The position numbers and the translations under genes are program-made. Shown one piece after another: positions 29,183 through 38,665 of a stretch of 64,000 nt of DNA. The notes beneath the pieces are model-generated. The model made no database searches and had not been told where the DNA came from. It saw only the letters and a list, made by a program, of their open reading frames with translations. The stretch lies in NCBI GenBank assembly GCA_019635715.1, contig JAHBYY010000008.1, forward strand, positions 1 to 64,000, in the 5' to 3' direction. This stretch comes from Rhizobiaceae bacterium. Lineage in GTDB: Bacteria > Pseudomonadota > Alphaproteobacteria > Rhizobiales > Rhizobiaceae. Each line of letters starts with the position of its first letter. Positions within the stretch are counted from its first letter, which is position 1.

Positions 29183-30613
29183 ATGTTTATGAAGAATGGA
29201 CTGATTGCCGCGATGGCGATCGGCCTGCTGACGACGGTCGCACCGGCGAGAGCCGATTTCTGGTCGGATGCCGGCGCCAAGTTCCAGGGCGTGACCCTGC
29301 ACGGCGTGACGGAGAGCACCCCGCCCTCGAACTACATCAAGGACGTCCTGGCGCCCGAGTTCGAGAAGAAGACCGGCATCAAGGTCGAGATCGAGACCAC
29401 CTCCTGGGATCAGATGTACGACAAGGCCATCAAGGATATGGAGGCCAAGACCGGCATCTACGACATGGTCTATATCGAGCAAGACATCATCTACGCCTAT
29501 CTCGCGCGCAACTTCCTCGTCGACATCACCAAGTCGCTCAAGGATGATCCGTCGCTCAAGGCCCCGGACTTTGACGAGACGCACTTCACCACCTTCGCCA
29601 ACTACTTCAAGAATGCCGAAGGCGACCTGTTCGGCATCCCGATGGAAGCCTTCATCAAGCTCTATCTCTACCGGACGGACCTGTTCAACGATCCGGCGAT
29701 CAAGGAAGCCTTCAAGGCGGAGACCGGCAAGGACCTTGTGCCCGCCAAGACGCATGAGGAATACACCCAGATCGCCGAGTTCTTCACCAAATGGGGCAAG
29801 GACAACGGGAAGGAGCTGTGGGGCACGACCGCGCAGGCCCACACCGGCCATCCGGCCTCGTGGTACGAATTCTTCGAGTCCATCGCGCCGACCTTCGGCG
29901 TCTACAACTGGGGCATCGACGCGTCCAAGAATTATGCCGCGTCGGTGGCCAATGGCGGCACGATGAACAGCGACAAGGCGAAGGCCGCGCTGAAGTACTG
30001 GCTGCATCTGCGCGACATCGCCCCGCCGGAATCGCCGGCCTCGACCTGGACGGAAGTCGGCACGACCTTCGCCGCCGGCCGCGCCGCGCAGGGCCTGGTA
30101 TATGGCGAGAACGCCGCGTGGATCGCCTCCGACGCCGAGAAGTCGAAGGTGGTCGGCAATGTCGGCGTCGCCCTGCCGCCGCTCGAGCCCGGCGTGATGG
30201 AGGAGGCCGAGGCCGGCAAGGGCTATATCGGCTACTATGACGGCGGTGCCTTCGGCCTGCCGGTCACGTCGAAGAACCAGCAGGCGGCCCTGCTCTTCCT
30301 GCAGTATATCGGCCAGGATTCCGTGCAGTCCGGCTGGGCCGTCGCCGCGCCGCGCATCACCAACACCTCGACCTACGACGATCCGCAGGTCATCGAGATG
30401 GATAAGAAGCTCGGCGGCTACTACACCATGCTCAAGGACCAGGGTAAGCTGTTCGCCGGCGCTCCCCCCTATCCGTTCCACGCCCAGGTGCGTGAGGCGA
30501 CCGCGCCGATCTTCTACAAGATCCTCACCGGCGAAGTCGGATCGGACGAAGGGCTGGACCAGATGGCGGCGGCCGCCGAGGCCGAGCTGACCAACCTCGG
30601 CTATCGCAAGTAG
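29183..30613 (+). CDS. ABC transporter substrate-binding protein (polyol/sugar, family 1)
   Basis: Periplasmic binding protein of a carbohydrate ABC importer. 476 residues with a signal peptide ([22 protein letters not shown], cleavage before DFWSD), then a family 1 extracellular solute-binding fold ([29 protein letters not shown], then [20 protein letters not shown]). Start at 29183 (MFMKNG) follows GGAGGAG; ATG 29171 or 29189 are less well placed. First gene of the transporter operon. Ligand is probably galactitol, altritol or a related polyol, from the catabolic genes around it. Confidence 0.92.
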   Translation: MFMKNGLIAAMAIGLLTTVAPARADFWSDAGAKFQGVTLHGVTESTPPSNYIKDVLAPEFEKKTGIKVEIETTSWDQMYDKAIKDMEAKTGIYDMVYIEQDIIYAYLARNFLVDITKSLKDDPSLKAPDFDETHFTTFANYFKNAEGDLFGIPMEAFIKLYLYRTDLFNDPAIKEAFKAETGKDLVPAKTHEEYTQIAEFFTKWGKDNGKELWGTTAQAHTGHPASWYEFFESIAPTFGVYNWGIDASKNYAASVANGGTMNSDKAKAALKYWLHLRDIAPPESPASTWTEVGTTFAAGRAAQGLVYGENAAWIASDAEKSKVVGNVGVALPPLEPGVMEEAEAGKGYIGYYDGGAFGLPVTSKNQQAALLFLQYIGQDSVQSGWAVAAPRITNTSTYDDPQVIEMDKKLGGYYTMLKDQGKLFAGAPPYPFHAQVREATAPIFYKILTGEVGSDEGLDQMAAAAEAELTNLGYRK

Positions 30614-30624
30614 CCGTTCCGCTC

Positions 30625-30662
30625 GCGGATATCCCGCCGATCCCTTCGGCTGGATATCCCGC
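30625..30662 (+). promoter_or_regulatory. Stem-loop between binding protein and permease genes
   Basis: GCGGATATCC-x-GCCGA pairs with TCGGC-x-GGATATCC-CGC, with one bulge and one mismatch and the loop TCCCT. It sits 12 bp after the binding-protein stop. Such hairpins commonly stabilise the binding-protein mRNA and reduce permease expression. Confidence 0.55.
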
Positions 30663-30715
30663 ATCGGTGCCCGCGGGGTGTCCTGCGGGCGCCGGCCTAT
30701 CTGGAGGTCTGGTTC

Positions 30716-31597
30716 ATGCGATCGAATGCGGTGGGCTGGCTGCTGCTCGCCCCGACCATCGTCATCCTGGCGATCTTCGGCATCATGCCGTTCGTCTACG
30801 TGCTCTACGTGGCGTTCCATCAGTGGAACCCGTTCGGCGCCAATCCCCTGATGATCTACAATAACGGGGACAATTTCCGCCGCCTGGTGTTCGACCAGGA
30901 ATTCCTCACCTCCATCGCCTTCACCCTGAAATTCGCTTTCTTCGCCGTCGCCAGCGAGATCGTGCTCGGCTATCTGCTCGCCCAACTCTTCATGAAGGAG
31001 TTTCCGGGCAAGGGCTTCTTCCGCACCATCCATACGCTGCCGCTGATCGTCGCGCCGATCGTCGTGGGCTCCGTGTGGCGCCTGATGACCACTCCGTCGA
31101 TCGGCATCATCCCCTACCTGCTGAAATCCTGGTTCGGCATCGACATGAACATCGGCCGCGATGCCAACGTCGCCTTCGCGCTGACCGTCATCATGGACAT
31201 CTGGCACTGGACGCCGCTGGTCACGCTGACCCTACTCGCGGCGCTGGTGTCGCTGCCGAAGGAACCGTTCGAGCAGGCGCAGATCGACGGTGCGAACCGC
31301 TGGCAGATCTTCTGGCACATCACCTTGCCGATGATCCGGCCGGCGATCCTGGCCACGGTGTTCATCCGCCTGATGGATGCGCTGCGCACCGTCGACGAAG
31401 TCTGGATGCTGACGGGCGGCGGGCCGGGCGCGGCGACGCGCTATGTCGGCCTGCACATCTGGAAGCTGGTCTTTCCCAAGACCGACTATGGATACGGCTC
31501 GGCCGTCTCCGTCATCGTGCTCTATCTCACGCTGGTCATGTGCTGGCTGCTCTACGTGGGCCTCGTGGCGCGCCGCGACCAGAAAAGGACGGCCTGA
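30716..31597 (+). CDS. Sugar ABC transporter permease 1
   Basis: Inner-membrane permease of the MalF/UgpA type, 293 residues with six predicted helices. Starts [20 protein letters not shown] after a CTGGAGG site. The coupling EAA-type loop is present as [20 protein letters not shown] followed by [16 protein letters not shown], where it contacts the ATPase. Its stop overlaps the start of permease 2 (TGATG). Works with the binding protein at 29183 and the ATPase at 33764. Confidence 0.94.
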   Translation: MRSNAVGWLLLAPTIVILAIFGIMPFVYVLYVAFHQWNPFGANPLMIYNNGDNFRRLVFDQEFLTSIAFTLKFAFFAVASEIVLGYLLAQLFMKEFPGKGFFRTIHTLPLIVAPIVVGSVWRLMTTPSIGIIPYLLKSWFGIDMNIGRDANVAFALTVIMDIWHWTPLVTLTLLAALVSLPKEPFEQAQIDGANRWQIFWHITLPMIRPAILATVFIRLMDALRTVDEVWMLTGGGPGAATRYVGLHIWKLVFPKTDYGYGSAVSVIVLYLTLVMCWLLYVGLVARRDQKRTA

Positions 31598-32433
31598 TGC
31601 CCAACGAACGCCCCTGGTTGACCGTCCTGCTCTGGGTGGTGCTCAGCATCGCCACGCTGTTCCCGATCTACTGGCTCTTCGTCATCTCGGTGAAGCCGGC
31701 GGTCGAGCTGTTCAGCACGCCCAGCCTGTTCCTCGACACGATCTACTGGAAGAACTACGTCAAGGTGATCGGCGACGACACGCTGCGCCGCTACATGATG
31801 AACTCGATCATCATCTCCAGCGGCAACGCCGTTCTGGTCACCGTGCTGGCGTTCATGGCCTGCTATGCGCTGTCGCGCTACGACCTCGCCGGCAAGGAGA
31901 ACATCTTCTTCTGGACGATCACCAACCGCATGGCGCCGGCGGCGGTGTTCCTGCTGCCGTTCTTCCTGCTGTTCACGCAGGTCTTCGCCATCGGCGACTG
32001 GAAGCTCTACGACACGCGCATCGGCATGATCCTGCTCTACTGCACCTTCAACCTGCCGTTCGCCATCTGGACGCTGCGACCGACGATCGACGGCATCCCG
32101 AAGGAACTCGACGAGGCGGCGACGGTGGACGGGGCGACGACCTGGCAGGTGATCACCGAGGTGATTTTTCCGCTGGCGCGCCCGGGCCTGGCCGTCACGC
32201 TCATCCTGACATGGGTGTTTGCCTGGAACGAATTCCTGCTGGCCGCGACGCTGACCAGCTTCAACGCCCGCACGATCACCACCGGCCTGTCAGAATATGT
32301 GACGACCACCGGCACCGAATGGGGAACGATGGCGTCGATCTCGATCATCACACTGATCCCGGCGCTCATCATCTTTTCCGTCGTGCAGCGTCACATCGTG
32401 GCGGGCCTCACCTTCGGCGCGGTCAAGGAGTAG
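31597..32433 (+). CDS. Sugar ABC transporter permease 2
   Basis: MalG/UgpE-type permease, 278 residues, six predicted helices, starting [20 protein letters not shown]. The EAA-type loop is [20 protein letters not shown] followed by [14 protein letters not shown]. It overlaps permease 1 by one base, so the two are made together. A typical ending ([12 protein letters not shown]) matches this family. Confidence 0.94.
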   Translation: MPNERPWLTVLLWVVLSIATLFPIYWLFVISVKPAVELFSTPSLFLDTIYWKNYVKVIGDDTLRRYMMNSIIISSGNAVLVTVLAFMACYALSRYDLAGKENIFFWTITNRMAPAAVFLLPFFLLFTQVFAIGDWKLYDTRIGMILLYCTFNLPFAIWTLRPTIDGIPKELDEAATVDGATTWQVITEVIFPLARPGLAVTLILTWVFAWNEFLLAATLTSFNARTITTGLSEYVTTTGTEWGTMASISIITLIPALIIFSVVQRHIVAGLTFGAVKE

Positions 32434-32437
32434 CGCC

Positions 32438-32677
32438 ATGGATCGACAGATCGACCTCGACGAAGCCGACGAGGAGGCCGCGGCGGTCGCCGCCCGGCCG
32501 GCCAGGCAGGGCTTTCTGCCGATCGTCACCAACTGGTTCGACCGGGTATTCGTCGGCATCTACCTGTTCGTCGCGCTCGAACTGCTCTGGATGCGCTTCC
32601 TCGAACAGTCCATACCGCTCACGGTCTGTCACGTTCTGGCGCTGGCGCTGGGCGTGCTGATCGTCTGGAAAGGTTAG
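32438..32677 (+). CDS. 79-residue membrane protein within the transporter operon
   Basis: Small protein with an acidic N-terminus (DLDEADEEAAAVAARP), then two hydrophobic segments at about 36-53 and 58-77 separated by RFLEQSIP. ATG at 32438 lies 4 bp after the permease 2 stop and the gene fits tightly before the dehydrogenase. No family I can name; small extra membrane proteins occur in a few rhizobial sugar and glycerol ABC operons. It may stabilise the permease pair. Function unknown. Confidence 0.75.
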   Translation: MDRQIDLDEADEEAAAVAARPARQGFLPIVTNWFDRVFVGIYLFVALELLWMRFLEQSIPLTVCHVLALALGVLIVWKG

Positions 32678-32710
32678 GGCCCGTCGCGGCGGGCCGAAAG
32701 GGATACGGAT

Positions 32711-33754
32711 ATGAAGGCGCTCGTACTCGAAGAGAAAATGAAGCTGTCGCTGCGCGATTTCCCGATCGAGCGCGAGGAGGCGATGGGGCCGCGCGACGTG
32801 CGCATCAAGCTGCATACGGTCGGCATCTGCGGATCGGACGTCCACTACTATACCCATGGCGGGGCCGGCATCTTCCAGGTCAAGGCGCCGATGATCCTCG
32901 GCCACGAGGCGTCGGGCATCGTCGTCGAGACCGGCGCCGAGGTCACCACCCTCAAGGCGGGCGACCGCGTCTGCATGGAGCCCGGCATTCCCGATCCGAA
33001 CAGCCGCGCGACCCGGCTCGGGATGTACAATGTCGACCCGGCGGTGCGCTTCTGGGCGACCCCGCCGATCCACGGCGTGCTGCGGCCGACGGTGGTGCAT
33101 CCGGAGAATTTCACCTTCAAGTTGCCCGACAACGTCTCCTTCGCCGAGGCCGCGATGGTGGAACCGCTGGCCGTCGGGGTGCACGCCGCCACCAAGGCGC
33201 AGGTCAAGCCGGGCGACATCGCGCTGGTGATCGGGGCAGGGCCGATCGGTCTGGTGACGGCGCTGGCCGCCGTGGCCGCCGGATGCGCCCGCGTCTTCGT
33301 CTCCGACGTCGACGAGACCAAGCTGGAACTCGCGGCGCGGCTCGGGCCGATCACGCCGGTCAATGTGGCGAAGCAGGATCTGACCGCCGAGATTCTGGCG
33401 GCGACCGACGGCTGGGGCGTCGAGATCGTCTTTGAATGTTCGGGCAGCCCGAAGGCGGCTGCGGCCGTGTTCGATCCGCTCTGTCCGGCCGGCCGCGTCG
33501 TGTTCATCGGCGTGCAGATGCACGACATCGCCTACGACGTCGGCAAGGCGATGGTGCGCGAGGCGCGCGTCGAGCACGTGTTCCGCTATGCTCATGTCTT
33601 CCCGCGCTGCGTGTCGATGCTGTCCTCCGGGGCGATCGACGTGAAACCGCTGATCACCCGCAAATTCGAGTTCGCCGACAGCGTGCGCGCCTTCGAGATC
33701 GCCGCCTCGGCACCGAAGGGCGAGGTCAAGATGCAGATCGAACTGCCGCAATAG
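32711..33754 (+). CDS. Zinc-dependent polyol dehydrogenase (sorbitol/xylitol/altritol type)
   Basis: 347-residue medium-chain dehydrogenase of the sorbitol dehydrogenase group. Catalytic zinc ligands Cys40 (GICGSD), His65 and Glu66 (GHEASG); Rossmann motif [10 protein letters not shown]. The four structural-zinc cysteines are absent; the corresponding segment reads [20 protein letters not shown], as in other sorbitol dehydrogenases of this type. In the Agrobacterium pathway an enzyme of this kind oxidises D-altritol to D-tagatose, and others make D-fructose from sorbitol. The substrate is inferred. It sits between the transporter permeases and the ATPase. Confidence 0.9.
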   Translation: MKALVLEEKMKLSLRDFPIEREEAMGPRDVRIKLHTVGICGSDVHYYTHGGAGIFQVKAPMILGHEASGIVVETGAEVTTLKAGDRVCMEPGIPDPNSRATRLGMYNVDPAVRFWATPPIHGVLRPTVVHPENFTFKLPDNVSFAEAAMVEPLAVGVHAATKAQVKPGDIALVIGAGPIGLVTALAAVAAGCARVFVSDVDETKLELAARLGPITPVNVAKQDLTAEILAATDGWGVEIVFECSGSPKAAAAVFDPLCPAGRVVFIGVQMHDIAYDVGKAMVREARVEHVFRYAHVFPRCVSMLSSGAIDVKPLITRKFEFADSVRAFEIAASAPKGEVKMQIELPQ

Positions 33755-33763
33755 GGGATCGCA

Positions 33764-34825
33764 ATGGCCGAAGTCACAGTCCGCAAGGTCGAGAAGCGCT
33801 ACGGCAACGTGCCGGTCATCCACGGCGTGGATGTCGATATCGCCGACGGCGAGTTCGTGGTGCTCGTCGGCCCGTCGGGCTGCGGCAAGTCCACCCTGCT
33901 GCGCATGATCGCCGGACTGGAGGCGATCTCCGGCGGCACGGTCAGCATCGGCGGCCGGGTGGTCAACGAGATCCCGCCCAAGGACCGCGACATCGCCATG
34001 GTGTTCCAGAGCTATGCGCTCTATCCGCACAAGACGGTGGCGGAGAACATGGGCTTTTCGCTGAAGATCAAGGGACGGCCGAAGGCCGAGATCGAGGCGA
34101 AGGTGAAGAGAGCCGCCGACATTCTCGATCTCGGCAAGCTTCTCGGCCGCTATCCGCGGCAGTTGTCCGGCGGCCAGCGCCAGCGCGTCGCCATGGGCCG
34201 GGCCATCGTGCGCGATCCGCAGGTCTTCCTGTTCGACGAACCTCTGTCCAATCTCGACGCCAAGCTGCGCGTCGCCATGCGCGTCGAGATCAAGGAACTC
34301 CATCAGCGGCTGGGCACCACCATCGTCTACGTCACCCACGACCAGATCGAGGCGATGACCATGGCCGACAAGATCGTGGTGATGAAGGACGGCCGCGTCG
34401 AGCAGGTCGGCAAGCCGCTCGATCTCTACGACAATCCCGGCAACGTCTTCGTGGCCGGCTTCATCGGGTCGCCGGCCATGAACTTCATCAAGGGCAAGAT
34501 CGACACCAGGGACGGCCAGCAGATTTTCGTGTCGAACAGCGGTTCGGTGCTTCCCCTGGCTGGTGCCAGGGCGCAGCCGGGACAGCCGGTGATCTACGGC
34601 ATACGGCCCGAACATATCGATATCGGCCCGGGCGGCCTGCCGGCGCGGGTTTCCGTGCTGGAGCCGACGGGGTCGGAGACGCAGGTCTTCGCCAAGCTCG
34701 GCGAGGATTCGATCGATGCCATCGTCAAGGACCGGCTGACGGTGCGGCCCGGCGAGGATCTGATGCTCAGGATCGACCCGCGGCACGCCCACATCTTCGA
34801 CGCGAAGACCAGTGCCAGGGTGTGA
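33764..34825 (+). CDS. Sugar ABC transporter ATP-binding protein (UgpC/SmoK type)
   Basis: 353-residue ATPase energising the importer. Walker A GPSGCGKST at 36-44, Q-loop in FQSYALYPHKTV, signature LSGGQRQRVAMGRAI, Walker B VFLFDEPLSNLD, switch His in VYVTHDQ. The C-terminal 110 residues form the regulatory OB-type domain (TOBE) typical of MalK-like proteins. Last gene of the plus-strand operon, 9 bp after the dehydrogenase. Confidence 0.95.
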   Translation: MAEVTVRKVEKRYGNVPVIHGVDVDIADGEFVVLVGPSGCGKSTLLRMIAGLEAISGGTVSIGGRVVNEIPPKDRDIAMVFQSYALYPHKTVAENMGFSLKIKGRPKAEIEAKVKRAADILDLGKLLGRYPRQLSGGQRQRVAMGRAIVRDPQVFLFDEPLSNLDAKLRVAMRVEIKELHQRLGTTIVYVTHDQIEAMTMADKIVVMKDGRVEQVGKPLDLYDNPGNVFVAGFIGSPAMNFIKGKIDTRDGQQIFVSNSGSVLPLAGARAQPGQPVIYGIRPEHIDIGPGGLPARVSVLEPTGSETQVFAKLGEDSIDAIVKDRLTVRPGEDLMLRIDPRHAHIFDAKTSARV

Positions 34826-34930
34826 TCCGGACCTCCATCATGCCGACGGCCCAGACCTCGGACGGTCGAGGCGCCAGGCGGGGAGGAGCCTCACCCTGCC
34901 GACGACGGGCGATCTTTCAGGCCGTAGGCA

Positions 34931-36148
34931 TCAGAAGAGGTCCGGCCGCAGCAGCAGCACGGTGCACGGTTCGCCGATTTCCGCGGCCGGAGCGTGGGGC
35001 GTGCGAACGATCAGGCATTCGGCCTCGGCAAGCAGGCGCAGCATCGAGGAATCCTGAAGCTTGAAGGGTGTCGCGCGCAGCCCGGTTGCATCGGCGGCGA
35101 GGCGCGCGCGGACATAGTCCTCGCGCAGATCGTTGGCGGCCATCGGCGCGGCCAGAGTGGCCTGGCGCAGATCCTGACGGAAGCCGCGTCCGCCGAGGCG
35201 CGCCAGCAGCGGCTTGAGGAAGAGGTGCGAACAGACGAGGCTCGCCACCGGGTTGCCGGGCAGGCCGAGGAAACGCGTCGTGCCGCGCCGGCCGAACATC
35301 AGCGGCTTGCCCGGACGCATGGCGATCTTCCAGAAATCCATGACGACGCCGGCGTCGCGCATCACCGTCTGGACCAGATCGTGGTCGCCGACCGAGGCGC
35401 CGCCAAGCGTCACCACCACGTCGGCGCCGGCGGCGTCGGCGCGCGCCAGATGGGCCGCGATCTCGGCAGGGTCGTCACGCGCGATGCCGAGGTCGAGCAC
35501 GTCGGCGCCGGCGCCCCGGGCGATCGCCGCGACGCCGTAGCCGTTGGAGGCGATGATCTGGCTTGGGCCGGGAACCGAACCGGGCGGCAGAAGCTCGTCG
35601 CCGGTGGCGATGACGGCGACGAGGGGCCGCCGCACGACGTCCAGTTCAGCATGGTTGGCGGCGGCGGCCAGCGACAGGGCGGCGGCGTCGAGCACGCGTC
35701 CCGCCGGCAGAAGGGGGTCGCCTTCCGCGAAATCCAGTCCGCGCCGCCTGATGTGGCGGCCGCCTATGGCGACTTCCGTCATTTCCACGCGGCCGCCATC
35801 GGCGACGCGCGCATCTTCCTGGATCACCACCGAGTCGGCGCCGGCCGGCATCGGTGCGCCGGTAAAGATACGCACGGCCTCGCCGCTGCCCAGGCTGCCG
35901 CCGAACCCATGTCCGGCGGCGGACGTGCCGACGACCGCGAGTTTCGCCGGCACCGCCGAGACGTCGGCGGCGCGTACCGCATAGCCGTCCATCGCCGAGG
36001 TGTCGAAGGGCGGCTGGGTGCGCAGCGCCGCGATCGGGCGGGCCAGAATGCGTCCCGCGGCCTCCGACAACGGAACCCGCACCGCCGGCAGGCAGTCGGC
36101 GCCATCGAGCAGCAGGCGATGCGCCTCCGCGACCGGCAGCAGCGCCAT
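34931..36148 (-). CDS. moeA: Molybdopterin molybdenumtransferase
   Basis: Inserts molybdate into adenylylated molybdopterin to form the molybdenum cofactor. 405 residues with the N-terminal MoeA domain (LPLSEAAGRILA-like start, then PPFDTSAMDGYAVRAADVS), the central FTGAPMPAGADSVVIQED, and the MoCF-binding domain with TGDELLPPGS, VTLGGASVGDHD and GLPGNPVASLV. Start overlaps the moaC stop by one base. Last of a trpD-trpC-moaC-moeA run. Confidence 0.96.
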   Translation of the reverse strand: MALLPVAEAHRLLLDGADCLPAVRVPLSEAAGRILARPIAALRTQPPFDTSAMDGYAVRAADVSAVPAKLAVVGTSAAGHGFGGSLGSGEAVRIFTGAPMPAGADSVVIQEDARVADGGRVEMTEVAIGGRHIRRRGLDFAEGDPLLPAGRVLDAAALSLAAAANHAELDVVRRPLVAVIATGDELLPPGSVPGPSQIIASNGYGVAAIARGAGADVLDLGIARDDPAEIAAHLARADAAGADVVVTLGGASVGDHDLVQTVMRDAGVVMDFWKIAMRPGKPLMFGRRGTTRFLGLPGNPVASLVCSHLFLKPLLARLGGRGFRQDLRQATLAAPMAANDLREDYVRARLAADATGLRATPFKLQDSSMLRLLAEAECLIVRTPHAPAAEIGEPCTVLLLRPDLF

Positions 36149-36639
36149 CAGCCGGACACCGAATAGTCGCCGGACTTGCCCCCGGTCTTGGCGGTCAGCC
36201 GGATACCGGAGATCACCATGCCGCGGTCGACAGCCTTGGCCATGTCGTAGATGGTCAGGCAGGCGACCGAGGCGGCGGTGAGCGCCTCCATCTCGACGCC
36301 GGTGCGCCCGGTGACGCGCGCCAGCGCGGTGACGCGCAGGCCGGGCAGCGATTCGTCGGGCTCGATGTCGACCGATACCTTGGTGAGCAGCAGCGGGTGG
36401 CAGAGCGGAATGAGTTCGTGCGTGCGCTTGGCGGCCATGATGCCGGCGAGCCGCGCCGTGCCGATCACGTCGCCCTTCTTGGCATTGCCCTCGACGATCA
36501 TCGCCAGCGTTTCAGGCTGCATGGCGACGCTGCCTTGCGCGACCGCCGTGCGGGTGGTCTCCTCCTTGCCGCCCACGTCGACCATGTTGGCCGAGCCGTC
36601 GGATCCAAGATGCGTCAGGCCGAAGGGTTGTGCCGACAT
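36148..36639 (-). CDS. moaC: Cyclic pyranopterin monophosphate synthase
   Basis: Second step of molybdenum cofactor synthesis. 163 residues starting [20 protein letters not shown]; conserved [56 protein letters not shown] and KTGGKSG near the C-terminus. Its start overlaps the trpC stop (TGATG at 36641-36637) and its stop overlaps moeA, so all three are translationally coupled; the linkage of tryptophan and Moco genes is common in rhizobia. Confidence 0.97.
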   Translation of the reverse strand: MSAQPFGLTHLGSDGSANMVDVGGKEETTRTAVAQGSVAMQPETLAMIVEGNAKKGDVIGTARLAGIMAAKRTHELIPLCHPLLLTKVSVDIEPDESLPGLRVTALARVTGRTGVEMEALTAASVACLTIYDMAKAVDRGMVISGIRLTAKTGGKSGDYSVSG

Positions 36640-37457
36640 CAGCCGAGTGCCGCCGCGAGCGTGCCGCCGCCCGACAGAAGCGCGCGCGTCGCCTGCGCCA
36701 CGTCGGGACGGCGCATCAGGCTTTCGCCGACCAGGAAGGTCTCGATGCCCGCGGCCGCCAGGCGCCGGCAGTCGTCATGGGTGAAGATGCCGCTCTCGCC
36801 GACCAGCAGCCGATCCTGCGGGACAAGGTCCGCCAGGCGCTCCGAAACCGCCAGGTCGACGGTGAAGGTACGCAGGTCGCGATTGTTGATGCCGATCAGC
36901 GGCGAGGCCATGTCGAGCGCCCGCGCCATCTCCGCCTCGTCGTGGACCTCGAGCAGTACGTCCATGCCGAGTTCCAGCGCCGCATCCTCGATGGCACGTG
37001 CCTCGTCGTCGTCGACCGCCGCGAGCACGATCAGCACCGCGTCGGCGCCCCAGGCCCGCGCTTCGAGCACCTGATAGGGATCGAACATGAAATCCTTGCG
37101 CAGCGCAGGCAAACGCGTCGCTTCACGGGCCGCGGTCAGGAATTCCGGAGCGCCCTGGAAGGAGGGGGCGTCGGTCAGGACGGACAGGCAGGCGGCGCCG
37201 CCGGCCTCGTAGGCCCTGGCCAGCATGGGCGGATCGAAATCCGCGCGGATCAGACCCTTCGACGGACTTGCCTTCTTGATCTCGGCGATCAGCCCGAACT
37301 GGCCGGCGGCGAGCTTCGCCCGCAGCGCATCGGCGAAACCGCGCGGCCTGTCCGCGTCCCGTGCCGCCGCGATCAGCTCGCGGACGGGAACGCGCAGCTT
37401 GGCGTCGGCGATCTCGACGCGCTTGTATTTTTCGATCTTCTCGAGGATATCAGCCAC
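36639..37457 (-). CDS. trpC: Indole-3-glycerol phosphate synthase
   Basis: Fourth step of tryptophan synthesis. 272-residue TIM barrel: [20 protein letters not shown] (active-site Lys), [28 protein letters not shown], then [12 protein letters not shown] and [12 protein letters not shown]. The start is GTG at 37457, directly before [15 protein letters not shown]-like sequence, 3 bp after trpD. Confidence 0.97.
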   Translation of the reverse strand: MADILEKIEKYKRVEIADAKLRVPVRELIAAARDADRPRGFADALRAKLAAGQFGLIAEIKKASPSKGLIRADFDPPMLARAYEAGGAACLSVLTDAPSFQGAPEFLTAAREATRLPALRKDFMFDPYQVLEARAWGADAVLIVLAAVDDDEARAIEDAALELGMDVLLEVHDEAEMARALDMASPLIGINNRDLRTFTVDLAVSERLADLVPQDRLLVGESGIFTHDDCRRLAAAGIETFLVGESLMRRPDVAQATRALLSGGGTLAAALG

Positions 37458-37460
37458 AGG

Positions 37461-38471
37461 TCACCCGTTCGACACGGCGGCGAGCTTGTCCAGCACGGCG
37501 ACCGCGCGTCCATCGTCGATCGCGGTCGCTGCCATCCGCACGCCGTCGGCGAGATCGCCGGCCCGGCCCGCTACGACCAGCCCGGCACCGGCATTCATCA
37601 GCACCGTGTCGCGATAGGCGCCGCCCTTGCCGCCCAGCGTGGCCCGAAGCGCCTGCGCGTTGAAGGCGGCGTCGCCGCCGCGCAAGGCCTCCCGATCATG
37701 CCGCGACAGGCCGACGTCTTCGGGCGTGACGGTGAACTCCTCGACCAGGCCATCGGCCAAGGTCGCGATCTTCGTCTCGCCGGTCGTGGTGATCTCGTCG
37801 AGCCCGTCGCCATGCGCGACCCAGGCGCGTTCGGCGCCCAGCGCCTGCAGGGCCAGGGCCACCGGGCGCACCCATTGCGGCGCGAACACGCCGACCATCT
37901 GCCGCCTGACCCGCGCCGGGTTGGAGAGGGGGCCGAGCAGGTTGAAGATGGTGCGGGTGCCGAGTTCCGCGCGGATCGGGCCGACATGGCGCATCGCCGG
38001 ATGATGGGCCGGCGCGAACATGAAGCCGATGCCGGCCTCTCGGATGCAGGTGGCGATCGCCTCCGGCGCGAGGTCGATCTTGACGCCCAGCGCCATCAGC
38101 ACGTCGGCCGCGCCGGTCAGCGAGGACAGGCCGCGATTGCCGTGCTTGGCGACGGGCACGCCGCAGGCGGCGATGACGAAGGCCGAAGCCGTCGAGATGT
38201 TGACGCTGTGGGAATTGTCACCGCCCGTGCCGACGATGTCGATCGCGTCGGCGGGGGCCTCGACGGTCAGCATCTTGGCGCGCATCGTCGCCACCGCGCC
38301 CGAGATCTCATCGACCTGTTCGCCGCGGACCCTGAGCGCCATCAGGAAGGCGCCGATCTGACCGGGCGTGGCCTCCCCCGACATGATGATGTCGAATGCG
38401 TCCCTGGCTTCGTCGAAGCTGAGCGGCACGCCACCGGCGACTTTCGCGATATGGGTCTTGAGACTGCTCAC
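37461..38471 (-). CDS. trpD: Anthranilate phosphoribosyltransferase
   Basis: Transfers phosphoribose from PRPP to anthranilate. 336 residues: [19 protein letters not shown] (PRPP loop), [20 protein letters not shown] and [18 protein letters not shown]. The usual GNRSVSS is GNRGLSS here. The start is GTG at 38471 after CGGAGC. It is separated from ppiD by 194 bp that contain no gene and probably the trpDC promoter; no feature there stood out. Confidence 0.97.
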   Translation of the reverse strand: MSSLKTHIAKVAGGVPLSFDEARDAFDIIMSGEATPGQIGAFLMALRVRGEQVDEISGAVATMRAKMLTVEAPADAIDIVGTGGDNSHSVNISTASAFVIAACGVPVAKHGNRGLSSLTGAADVLMALGVKIDLAPEAIATCIREAGIGFMFAPAHHPAMRHVGPIRAELGTRTIFNLLGPLSNPARVRRQMVGVFAPQWVRPVALALQALGAERAWVAHGDGLDEITTTGETKIATLADGLVEEFTVTPEDVGLSRHDREALRGGDAAFNAQALRATLGGKGGAYRDTVLMNAGAGLVVAGRAGDLADGVRMAATAIDDGRAVAVLDKLAAVSNG

Positions 38472-38665
38472 GCAATGCTCCGATCGATGGCTGTCCGCGC
38501 GGCCCAGAGCGAGACGCGGTTAGATTTTGACATTCTGCCGGGCCGGTGTGGGCCAAGTCCACCGGTCCTCCGCATTGGACGCACCGCCGGTACGATCGCG
38601 CGCAAGCCCTCGACCTTGTCCCGAACCATCGCCGGCCGAATGTATCAATCCAACCTCATCCCGAT

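Noticed and set aside
29102-31207. 701-codon open frame on the minus strand opposite the binding protein and permease
   Set aside because: Shadow of the plus-strand genes in the complementary frame; no motif or start site support.
32423-34792. 789-codon open frame on the minus strand across the dehydrogenase and ABC ATPase genes
   Set aside because: Antisense to two well-supported genes; composition is His/Asp/Arg-rich with no family resemblance.
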